A DNA stretch of 7,603 nucleotides from an uncultured Rhodospirillaceae bacterium (lineage in GTDB: Bacteria; Pseudomonadota; Alphaproteobacteria; Rhodospirillales; UBA2165), in contig CAJXJM010000114.1 in the NCBI GenBank assembly GCA_913054205.1, forward strand, positions 1-7,603. Direction: 5' to 3'. The position numbers were made by a program, and so were the translations under genes. This document shows positions 1-5,249 of the stretch, piece after piece. The notes under the pieces were generated by a model. It was not told the DNA's origin and made no database searches. It was given only the letters and a program-made list of their open reading frames with translations. How positions within the stretch are numbered: position 1 is the stretch's first letter; each line of letters opens with the position of its first letter.

Positions 1-240
1 CGCCTCGCAATCGCGAATATCATCCTCAATTTTCCACAAGGTTTCGTTGACGGATTTTAGCTTTGCTGTCAATTCATCAAGCTCTGTAGAAGCCGGTATA
101 TCCGTGTCTCTCGTTGCCGACAATATTTTCAACTCGTGGCGCACATTGGCGAGTTTCGCTTCATCTTCCATACGTTCAGATTTGATGACAAGAATGGTGA
201 TCTTGTCGATTAACTCACCGGGCGCGACATCTACGAGCAT
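1..240 (-). CDS. DUF6165-like protein of unknown function (N-terminal part, cut by the window edge)
   Basis: This reading frame starts with ATG at 240 and stays open for 80 codons to the left edge, so the C-terminus is missing. The protein begins MLVDVAPGELIDKITILVIK and continues as a charged, leucine-spaced helical stretch (KLANVRHELKIL, then ELDELTAKLKSVNETLWKIEDDIRDCEA), which looks like a helical hairpin or short coiled coil. There is no signal peptide or membrane segment. The opening motif and the LWKIEDDIRDCE segment match what I remember of the DUF6165 family, whose members are about 120-130 aa; I could not verify this by search. No biochemical function is known to me. Only 3 nt separate the start from the stop of the upstream mechanosensitive channel gene, so the two are probably co-transcribed and translationally coupled; the purine-rich AAGAAAG just upstream is a weak ribosome binding site. 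The existence of the gene is well supported, the family name less so. Confidence 0.8.
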   Translation of the reverse strand, partial: MLVDVAPGELIDKITILVIKSERMEDEAKLANVRHELKILSATRDTDIPASTELDELTAKLKSVNETLWKIEDDIRDCEA

Positions 241-243
241 ATT

Positions 244-1377
244 TTATTTGCTTTCTTGTGGTTGAGCCAAAGCGCCTAGTGGATCAAGCATGGGTTCTGT
301 TGCGCCTTCGATATAAATCGATTGAGAAGGAAAGGCAAAACTAGAGCCTTCTTCCTCGACAATTTTCATAAAGGCCAGCATGTGCTCTTCAATAATGCCG
401 CGCCACGCCACCCAATCTTTGGTTTTGGTAAAATAGTAAAGATTTATGTCGATGCTGGAGGCATTGAAGGCGACGACGTGAACCATTTCTATGACGTCAT
501 GATCGACGCGATCATCGTCAGCGATGAATGTTCTCAACCGATCAAGAATGCGTTCAAATTGCTCGGATGTTGTCGAATAGACCAATCCGATATCCATTTT
601 AATGCGCCGGTTGGACATACGGGTCCAATTGGTAATCGGTCCGTTGGCGATGACACCATTGGGAACAACTTGAACAGCTTTGGAGAATTTTCGGATTTTA
701 ACTGTCGAGAGCGTAATTGCTTCTACGGTGCCTTGACCAATACTCGGCGCTTCAATCCAATCGCCGACCTGAAACACCCGATCTATCAAAATCAGTTTCA
801 CCCCGCCAAATAAGTTGGAAACCGTATCCTTTGCCGCAAAAGCGAACGGTAGCGATAACACGCCAATACCTGCAAAATACGGCCACGGATCAATCCCCCA
901 CTGGGCCAAGACGGCAACAACACCTGAACCCACCAGGAAAATTTTGAGGAATTTTAGGAGATAGTTTTTAACTTCATTGGCGACTGGTCCCGCCAGTTTG
1001 ACCAACAAACGATCAAAGAAAATCGAGATCGGATCAACCAGACGAAAGCCGGTCCAGAAAATCGTGAACGCTATCAGGGATTTTATGATCCGAATGAGGG
1101 TTTCTTCAGCATGCACGCCAAACGAAATCCATTGAACTGCAAATGACAGTCCCAGGATAAAAAACAAAAACATCAGAGGCTGCTGGAGCGCCTTGATAAT
1201 TTGGTCATCGACATCCGACTCGGTTAGCTTTGCCCAACGTTTGAGCCGTGCAATCACGGTTTGGGCAAAAAACTTACGCATCAGAATAAAAAGAAACATG
1301 ACAATGGCCGCGATGGCGAGTTCGCCTACCGTCACACCAAAAAAATCACTGTTCCAAACTGTTTTAAATTCGTCCAT
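244..1377 (-). CDS. MscS-family mechanosensitive ion channel
   Basis: Small-conductance mechanosensitive channel of the inner membrane, expected to open under membrane tension and release solutes during hypo-osmotic shock. With the ATG at 1377 it has 377 aa, longer than E. coli MscS (286 aa) and closer to YnaI/YbdG-type members with extra N-terminal helices. Hydrophobic segments lie near residues 16-34, 66-86, 97-114 and 143-160, followed by the Gly/Ala-rich pore helix around 165-195 (GIGVLSLPFAFAAKDTVSNL). The beta domain follows (FGGVKLILIDRVFQVGDWIE, then VVPNGVIAN), and the C-terminal alpha/beta domain ends with FAFPSQSIYI, a typical MscS closing motif. A TTG 12 nt further upstream (1389) would add four residues, but GGA 7 nt before the ATG fits better as a weak ribosome binding site. 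The gene follows recX by about 70 nt and precedes the DUF6165-like gene by 3 nt, consistent with a leftward operon. Nothing ties its function to its neighbours. Confidence 0.93.
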   Translation of the reverse strand: MDEFKTVWNSDFFGVTVGELAIAAIVMFLFILMRKFFAQTVIARLKRWAKLTESDVDDQIIKALQQPLMFLFFILGLSFAVQWISFGVHAEETLIRIIKSLIAFTIFWTGFRLVDPISIFFDRLLVKLAGPVANEVKNYLLKFLKIFLVGSGVVAVLAQWGIDPWPYFAGIGVLSLPFAFAAKDTVSNLFGGVKLILIDRVFQVGDWIEAPSIGQGTVEAITLSTVKIRKFSKAVQVVPNGVIANGPITNWTRMSNRRIKMDIGLVYSTTSEQFERILDRLRTFIADDDRVDHDVIEMVHVVAFNASSIDINLYYFTKTKDWVAWRGIIEEHMLAFMKIVEEEGSSFAFPSQSIYIEGATEPMLDPLGALAQPQESK

Positions 1378-1449
1378 CAAAAAATCCAATTAAACCAAGC
1401 AATCCTGGCATGTTAATCAATCGAAATGCAGCAAAATGCAATCAATATT

Positions 1450-2055
1450 TTACCCATAAATATTCTGTTCAACTTCTTTTTCAAGCTCTTCAGAGGTCTC
1501 GGCACCAATAATTTTTTGCACGATATCGTAATTGAAGCCCGCTCGCGCCAAAGCCGCCATGTCTTTTTCTTTCAGTTCCGTACGGTCACCCTTTATTCTG
1601 AAGGGCCCAAGCCGGCGCTTGCGGGCCAATGTGACGGCTGCCGAAAATTCTGGATCGCTGTCTTCATCCTTCAACCGTTCCAAGGTTTCGGTAATGACAT
1701 CACTGGCGACACCTTTTTCTGCAAGTTTGGCCCGGATACCGCGTGCTGAGGAGCCGCGTCGATTGAGGCTGCCGGCGCGGGCTTTTGCAAATTGCGCATC
1801 GTCCAGAAGCCCAACTTCGTTATAGCGCTTGATCAGCGCGTCGATTATCTCCGCCCCTTCCTCTGGATCGGTTCCATGATGATTGGCCGAGCGATATACC
1901 CGGCGCATCATGACACGCCGCAAATTCTCGCTCGATGAAGAAAAACGCTGCAAATAATAAAGCGCCGCATTTTCCAAGGATTTTGGCGTCACCTTCCTCG
2001 GAACCTTCTTTTTTCGAGCTGGCCTATTAAAGTCTTCAGTCACAATATATTTCAC
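1450..2055 (-). CDS. recX: Regulatory protein RecX (RecA modulator)
   Basis: RecX binds RecA filaments in the cytoplasm and limits recombinase and SOS co-protease activity. The 201-aa product is built of three-helix repeats: repeat one around residues 26-60 (ALYYLQRFSSSSENLRRVMM), repeat two around 68-120 with the hallmark GLLDDAQFAKARAGSLNRRG followed by RGIRAKLAEKGV, and a more divergent third repeat around 135-185 (AAVTLARKRRLGPF, then DMAALARAGFNYDIVQKII). A basic N-terminal tail (ARKKKVPRKVTPKS) precedes the core, as is common in alphaproteobacterial RecX. The start is GTG at 2055, the first start after an in-frame TGA at 2062-2064. No clear ribosome binding site precedes it, so a slightly later start such as GTG at 2043 is possible. 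recA is not in the window. recX is the first gene of the leftward set and is divergent from the permease genes. Confidence 0.93.
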   Translation of the reverse strand: MKYIVTEDFNRPARKKKVPRKVTPKSLENAALYYLQRFSSSSENLRRVMMRRVYRSANHHGTDPEEGAEIIDALIKRYNEVGLLDDAQFAKARAGSLNRRGSSARGIRAKLAEKGVASDVITETLERLKDEDSDPEFSAAVTLARKRRLGPFRIKGDRTELKEKDMAALARAGFNYDIVQKIIGAETSEELEKEVEQNIYG

Positions 2056-2137
2056 AAAAAATCAAAAATGTGTTGGGTTTTCAGTACCACAAGTTTATAT
2101 CAACTGCGCCCGCTTTTAACGAGCCTGATTACCGAGA
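2056..2137. promoter_or_regulatory. Divergent intergenic region with candidate promoters for recX and the permease genes
   Basis: This 82-bp gap is the only space from which both the leftward recX set and the rightward permease set can start. On the plus strand, TTGGGT (2073-2078) and TATATC (2096-2101) are 17 bp apart. On the minus strand, TATAAA (2094-2099) is a good -10 box but its -35 match is poor. Both -10 candidates share the same A/T-rich element, so the two promoters would overlap. Box matches are weak, and the assignment is an inference from position and spacing. Confidence 0.35.
2134..2136 (+). promoter_or_regulatory. Weak ribosome binding site that favours the second ATG of the first permease
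   Basis: GAG at 2134-2136 lies only 1 nt from the ATG at 2138 but 7 nt from the ATG at 2144. The latter spacing is usable by the ribosome, so the downstream ATG is preferred. The core is short and the call is tentative. Confidence 0.35.
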
Positions 2138-2143
2138 ATGATA

Positions 2144-2977
2144 ATGCCAGATTCCCAATCCAAAATACGTACGATGCTGGAAAATCGCCCGCAAACCAGC
2201 GCCGCCAATGGCCACCGGAATTGGCTTGGCTTAAAAACACTATATCTGCGGGAAGTGCGGCGATTCTCGAAGGTCTATATTCAAACGGTCCTGGCACCGG
2301 TAATTACGACACTTATCTTTTTGACGATTTTTGCGCTTGCCGTCGGGCGTTTGCGCGGCGATATAAACGGCATTCCCTTTATTCAGTTTTTAGCGCCAGG
2401 CCTGATCATGATGGCAATCTTGCAAAATGCTTTCGCCAATGCGACCTCCTCGATCATGGGAGCAAAAATGCAAGGCAACATTGTCGATACGTTAATGCCG
2501 CCTTTGACATCGCACGAATTGGTTTTGGCTTATGCAAGCGGCGGTGCGACACGCGGCCTTGCTGTAGGTATCGCAGTCACCATCGCCATGAGCTTTTTTG
2601 TGCCAATTGCACCGGCGAATATTTTTCTGGTTTTATTTCACGTTATTGCCGCCTCCTATATGATGGCCCTGTTAGGTGTGATCGGCGGCATATGGGCAGA
2701 CAAAAACGAACAGATGGCTGTCATTACCGGCTTTGTTGTAACGCCGTTATCTTTTCTGTCCGGCACGTTTTATTCGATCGAGCGTCTGCCGAAATTCTTG
2801 CAAACTTTGACAATGTTTAATCCGTTCTTTTATGCGATTGATGGCCTCAGAGCAGGCTTCATCGGCCAATCAGATGGCCCTGTGCTTCAAGGTATAATTG
2901 TTATGGTCGTCGTGGATTTGGCGTTATGGTTGTTCTGCCAGCGATTGTTCGCCAGCGGCTACAAATTGAAAGCGTGA
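2144..2977 (+). CDS. ABC-2 type transporter permease, tandem copy 1
   Basis: Membrane subunit of an ABC exporter of the ABC-2 family (NodJ/YadH/DrrB-like). It is 277 aa from the ATG at 2144, or 279 from the ATG at 2138. An amphipathic N-terminal stretch (LKTLYLREVRRFSKVYIQT) leads into about six membrane segments: around residues 50-68, 84-99, 134-156, 160-182, 196-212 and 249-268. Signature blocks in order are FLAPGLIMMAILQNAFAN, GNIVDTLMPPL, SGGATRGL, GGIWADK, PLSFLSGTFYSI and NPFFYAIDGLR, followed by a GYKLKA tail. These blocks are typical of alphaproteobacterial ABC-2 permeases. A hand alignment gives about 50 % identity with copy 2 over 247 positions. The substrate cannot be inferred. 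Such permeases work as dimers with a cytoplasmic ATPase, and no ATPase gene is present in the window. Copy 2 begins 5 nt after the stop, so the genes are almost certainly co-transcribed. Confidence 0.93.
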   Translation: MPDSQSKIRTMLENRPQTSAANGHRNWLGLKTLYLREVRRFSKVYIQTVLAPVITTLIFLTIFALAVGRLRGDINGIPFIQFLAPGLIMMAILQNAFANATSSIMGAKMQGNIVDTLMPPLTSHELVLAYASGGATRGLAVGIAVTIAMSFFVPIAPANIFLVLFHVIAASYMMALLGVIGGIWADKNEQMAVITGFVVTPLSFLSGTFYSIERLPKFLQTLTMFNPFFYAIDGLRAGFIGQSDGPVLQGIIVMVVVDLALWLFCQRLFASGYKLKA

Positions 2978-2982
2978 ATTAA

Positions 2983-3780
2983 ATGCAGGCTGCACCAAAG
3001 ATTAGGCCAGCTTTAACCGGTGCCAATTGGCGCGGCATATGGACGCTCTATTCAAAAGAAGTACGGCGCTATCTCAAAATTTTCGGACAGACGTTGCTGG
3101 CGCCGATCATTACAACGCTGTTATTTCTAACTGTGTTTGGCGTTGCCTTTGGCGGCAACCGCACCGTAGGTGGACTGCCCTATGTTGAGTTTCTGGCCCC
3201 GGGCCTTTTGATGATGACGATCTTGCAAAATGCCTTTGCCAACACATCGGTTTCGCTCATTCAGTCAAAACTCAACCTAAATATAATCGATACTTTGATG
3301 CCGCCTTTGAGCCCGATGGAACTGACGGTCGGATTTGTCCTGGGCGGTGCGACCCGCGGATTAATGGTTGCGATTGGCGTTGGTGTCAGTCTCGCCTTTA
3401 TCATACCGATACAAATCCACAGTGTGGGCGCTATTGTTTTTTATGCCGTTGGAGCTGCGCTGATGATGGGATCAATGGGCATGATGACCGGCATTTGGGC
3501 GGAGAAATTTGATCATGTTTCAACAGTCACCAATTTTGTAATTCTGCCCCTTTCTTTCCTCAGCGGCACTTTTTTTCCGATCACTCGGTTTCCAGAAATC
3601 CTGCAAACCGTCAGCCATTTCAATCCGTTTTTCTATTTGATCGATGGATTGCGATTTGGCTTTACCGGCCAGTCGGATGGATCAATCGAGATAGGCGTTG
3701 GCCTGGTCATTATCGTAAATGCCGTCCTCTGGGCGATCTGTTATGCCATGTTCAAAATTGGCTATAAGATTAAAGAATGA
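2983..3780 (+). CDS. ABC-2 type transporter permease, tandem copy 2
   Basis: A 265-aa inner-membrane ABC-2 permease paralogous to its two neighbours. The N-terminal interface stretch is IWTLYSKEVRRYLKIFGQT (about 19-37). Membrane segments lie near residues 38-56, 70-87, 121-143, 148-168, 182-199 and 236-256. Shared blocks include FLAPGLLMMTILQNAFAN (70-87), NIIDTLMPPL (100-109), GGATRGL (121-127), GIWAEKFDHV (170-179), PLSFLSGTFFPI (189-200) and NPFFYLIDGLR (214-224). Hand counts give about 50 % identity with copy 1 and about 50 % with copy 3, so it is intermediate between them. The C-terminus reads MFKIGYKIKE, unlike the FASGYKLK ending shared by copies 1 and 3. The start ATG lies 5 nt after the copy 1 stop and has no strong ribosome binding site, so translational coupling is likely. 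It may form a heterodimer with a neighbouring copy, but this is an inference. Confidence 0.93.
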   Translation: MQAAPKIRPALTGANWRGIWTLYSKEVRRYLKIFGQTLLAPIITTLLFLTVFGVAFGGNRTVGGLPYVEFLAPGLLMMTILQNAFANTSVSLIQSKLNLNIIDTLMPPLSPMELTVGFVLGGATRGLMVAIGVGVSLAFIIPIQIHSVGAIVFYAVGAALMMGSMGMMTGIWAEKFDHVSTVTNFVILPLSFLSGTFFPITRFPEILQTVSHFNPFFYLIDGLRFGFTGQSDGSIEIGVGLVIIVNAVLWAICYAMFKIGYKIKE

Positions 3781-3792
3781 GGTCCTAGAGAT

Positions 3793-4590
3793 ATGATAAT
3801 TGGAGATACTCGCCCCCGTCGCGGCCTTTGGAATCTGGTTGGTGTGTCGGCTCTTTATAGAAGAGAAGTCATGCGGTTTTTTAAAATCTCCGGCCAGACA
3901 TTTGTCGCGCCAGTAGTTACCGCTCTTCTATTTTTGGCGATTTTCAACCTCGCCTTTTCGGGCGAAGGACGTTCAATGGGAGACGTCCCGTTCGTTGATT
4001 TTCTTGTGCCAGGCTTGACCTTGATGGCAGTGATGACGGCAAGTTATGCCAATGCCTCGTTTTCGCTGATGTTTGAAAAAATTGTTCAGACCATTGTCGA
4101 TACGTTGGTGCCGCCTTTGACGCCAGCCGAACTAACGGCAGGCTATGTTCTGGCGAGCACGACGCGCGGCATTTTGGTTGGCATTATGGTATTTATTGGC
4201 ATGGCGATTTTTACCCCGATCCACATTCATTCGATAGGATTTATTCTTTTTCACGCGATTGCTGCCTCAATGTTGCTTTCTCTGTTCGGCCTCATCACTG
4301 CGATTTGGGCCGAAAAAATTGACCATGTCGCTTCGATTAACAATTTTGTTATTTTGCCGCTGACATTTCTATCCGGCACATTTTATTCAACCAAACATCT
4401 ACCCGACGCTTTTCAAACAGTCGCCCATCTCAATCCGTTTTTTTATATGATCGACGGTTTTCGCTATGGCTTTTTAGGTCTGCACGACGGCTCTCTCATC
4501 ACCGGCATTATTTTACTGACCACAGCAAACGCAATTCTGTGGATCGCCTGCATGAAAATGTTCGCCAGCGGCTACAAACTCAAATCGTAA
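3793..4590 (+). CDS. ABC-2 type transporter permease, tandem copy 3 (divergent)
   Basis: The third 265-aa paralogue has the same membrane layout: segments near residues 38-56, 70-87, 121-143, 148-168, 182-199 and 236-256. It keeps IVDTLVPPL (101-109), AIWAEKIDHV (170-179), FVILPLTFLSGTFYST (185-200) and NPFFYMIDGFRYGF (214-227). It departs from copies 1 and 2 where they agree: FLAPGL-MM-ILQNAFAN becomes FLVPGLTLMAVMTASYAN (70-87), and GGATRG becomes ASTTRG (121-126). This pattern suggests a changed role or substrate rather than simple redundancy. The ATG at 3793 is preceded by GAGGT, which overlaps the copy 2 stop codon at a spacing of about 9 nt, supporting one polycistronic message. It is the last gene of the permease set; the toxin-antitoxin pair starts 66 nt downstream. 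Its partner ATPase and substrate are unknown. Confidence 0.92.
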   Translation: MIIGDTRPRRGLWNLVGVSALYRREVMRFFKISGQTFVAPVVTALLFLAIFNLAFSGEGRSMGDVPFVDFLVPGLTLMAVMTASYANASFSLMFEKIVQTIVDTLVPPLTPAELTAGYVLASTTRGILVGIMVFIGMAIFTPIHIHSIGFILFHAIAASMLLSLFGLITAIWAEKIDHVASINNFVILPLTFLSGTFYSTKHLPDAFQTVAHLNPFFYMIDGFRYGFLGLHDGSLITGIILLTTANAILWIACMKMFASGYKLKS

Positions 4591-4611
4591 AGCAACAAAG
4601 GTTCCTTTTTG

Positions 4612-4634
4612 GATACTTTTGGTGTAAAAGTATC
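4612..4634. repeat. Perfect 9-bp inverted repeat upstream of the antitoxin, candidate operator
   Basis: GATACTTTT (4612-4620) and AAAAGTATC (4626-4634) are exact reverse complements around the 5-nt spacer GGTGT. The repeat ends 8 nt before the antitoxin's AGGAGG ribosome binding site. ParD-type antitoxins have ribbon-helix-helix DNA-binding domains and usually repress their own operon by binding such palindromes, so operator function is the leading reading. The stem is A/T-rich and is followed by TATATTTT, so a weak terminator for the permease transcript is the main alternative. Promoter boxes here could not be resolved. Confidence 0.55.
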
Positions 4635-4656
4635 TATATTTTAGGAGGAAACCTAT

Positions 4657-4866
4657 ATGGCCACCAATGTGAAACTTGCAGACGATCTTGTTGCCAAGGC
4701 TAAGCGCTATGGTGCAATTCATCATCGCTCAACGCCGAAGCAAATCGAACATTGGTCGCAAATGGGCAAGATTGCCGAGGAAAATCCCGATCTACCATTC
4801 TCCGTAATAAAAGATATTCTGATCTCTCGCCAAGAAGATGCTGACGAGGAATACAGCTTCGACTAA
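4657..4866 (+). CDS. ParD-like antitoxin of a type II toxin-antitoxin module
   Basis: A 69-aa protein that resembles the ParD-like antitoxin family (PF11903 from memory). It begins with a ribbon-helix-helix pattern: strand NVKLADDLV (about 4-12), helix AKAKRYGAIHHRS (13-25) and helix TPKQIEHWSQMGKIAEENP (26-44). The family-typical DLPFSVIKDILIS follows at 45-57, then an acidic, probably disordered tail (EDADEEYSFD). In such antitoxins the N-terminus binds DNA and autorepresses the operon, while the C-terminus wraps and neutralises the toxin. A strong AGGAGG ribosome binding site at 4643-4648 sits 8 nt before the ATG. The stop codon TAA shares a base with the toxin start (TAATG), giving coupled translation. 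The inverted repeat at 4612-4634 is the likely operator. The antitoxin call is secure from the pairing and motifs; the subfamily is less so. Confidence 0.9.
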   Translation: MATNVKLADDLVAKAKRYGAIHHRSTPKQIEHWSQMGKIAEENPDLPFSVIKDILISRQEDADEEYSFD

Positions 4867-5141
4867 TGACGCAAATACTTCAAACACCAACATTTAAACG
4901 GGCAGTCAAACGACTACATAAATCTCAAAAACAGGAATTGGATAAGGCTGTTAGGGCCATTGCAAGTGATCCTTCCTGCGGCGAAGCCAAAGTTGGTGAT
5001 TTGGCCGGTGTGCAAGTTTACAAATTTAGAATAAACTCAAATCTTATTCTTTTAGCCTACGAATATTTTGAGAGCGACGATGTAATTAAACTTTTGGCAC
5101 TTGGAAGCCATGAGAATTTTTATCGAGATTTAAAACGGTAA
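4866..5141 (+). CDS. RelE/ParE-family toxin of a type II toxin-antitoxin module
   Basis: A 91-aa small basic protein with the RelE/ParE fold pattern. The helical N-terminus TFKRAVKRLHKSQKQELDKAVRAIASDP (about 9-36) is followed by the characteristic GDLAGVQVYKFRINSNLILLAYEY (44-67) strand region, then DVIKLLALGSHENFYRDLKR at the C-terminus. The dP-x-G-x-x-K-x-GdL-x-G-x-x-v-y-k-f pattern is typical of this toxin superfamily. Its members either cleave mRNA on ribosomes (RelE) or poison gyrase (ParE), and the sequence alone does not tell me which applies here. The ATG overlaps the antitoxin stop by one base, the usual antitoxin-first arrangement. GAGGA lies about 15 nt upstream, so initiation probably depends on coupling. 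The frame is intact, so the toxin is likely functional. Stable co-inheritance between the permeases and argD may reflect acquisition by transfer. Confidence 0.9.
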   Translation: MTQILQTPTFKRAVKRLHKSQKQELDKAVRAIASDPSCGEAKVGDLAGVQVYKFRINSNLILLAYEYFESDDVIKLLALGSHENFYRDLKR

Positions 5142-5153
5142 GTCCCATTTTTA

Positions 5154-5182
5154 TTGACAAATGCTGCAGAGATTCCGATACT
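5154..5182 (+). promoter_or_regulatory. Candidate sigma-70 promoter for argD
   Basis: TTGACA at 5154-5159 matches the -35 consensus exactly. It is followed after 17 bp by GATACT (5177-5182), which matches the -10 consensus TATAAT at four of six positions. Transcription would begin near 5189 and give a leader of about 60 nt before the argD start. The element lies in the 108-bp gap after the toxin gene, where an arg operon promoter is expected. It has not been tested experimentally. Confidence 0.5.
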
Positions 5183-5195
5183 GCGCCGCTTTCCC

Positions 5196-5234
5196 GGACG
5201 GTAAACTGAAAATTGTGCCGTCCCTTATTTTTTT
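5196..5234 (+). terminator. Intrinsic-terminator-like hairpin in the argD leader
   Basis: GGACGG (5196-5201) pairs perfectly with CCGTCC (5218-5223) across a 16-nt loop whose base can add a U-G and an A-U pair. A T-rich tract with seven consecutive T residues follows (5228-5234). This is the form of a Rho-independent terminator. It may end the permease/toxin-antitoxin transcript. It also lies downstream of the candidate argD promoter and just before the argD ribosome binding site, so it could instead act as an attenuator of the arg operon. The long loop lowers confidence in strong termination. Confidence 0.5.
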
Positions 5235-5238
5235 ATAG

Positions 5239-5243
5239 AGGAG
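5239..5243 (+). promoter_or_regulatory. Ribosome binding site that selects the GTG start of argD
   Basis: AGGAG lies 6 nt before GTG at 5250, an ideal spacing. The first ATG in frame (5265) would be 21 nt away, which is too far. The GTG is therefore chosen as the start. Confidence 0.75.
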
Positions 5244-5249
5244 AGCAAC

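Noticed and set aside
322..813. 163-codon plus-strand frame opposite the mechanosensitive channel gene.
   Set aside because: The minus strand encodes an unmistakable MscS beta and C-terminal domain here, so the plus-strand frame is incidental.
1424..1441. Direct repeat of AAATGCA-like units between recX and the channel gene.
   Set aside because: Only two short A/T-rich copies are present, with no further periodicity; this is expected by chance in such sequence.
2068..2820. Long open frame of 250 codons on the plus strand overlapping the first permease.
   Set aside because: It is an out-of-frame shadow: the composition is rich in Cys, Arg and His with no domain pattern, while the overlapping frame encodes a clear ABC-2 permease.
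4597..4608. Short inverted repeat AAAGG-TT-CCTTT after the last permease gene, followed by T residues; considered as a terminator.
   Set aside because: The loop of 2 nt is too tight and the stem would shrink to about four pairs, too weak for a confident terminator.
5161..5238. A 25-codon frame in the argD leader beginning MLQRFR, with two rare arginine codons near its start and ending just before the argD ribosome binding site; considered as an arginine leader peptide.
   Set aside because: It has no ribosome binding site, and its ATG lies upstream of the transcription start predicted from the best promoter. Stalling at the arginine codons would leave the terminator hairpin free to form, which is the wrong direction for control by arginine starvation.
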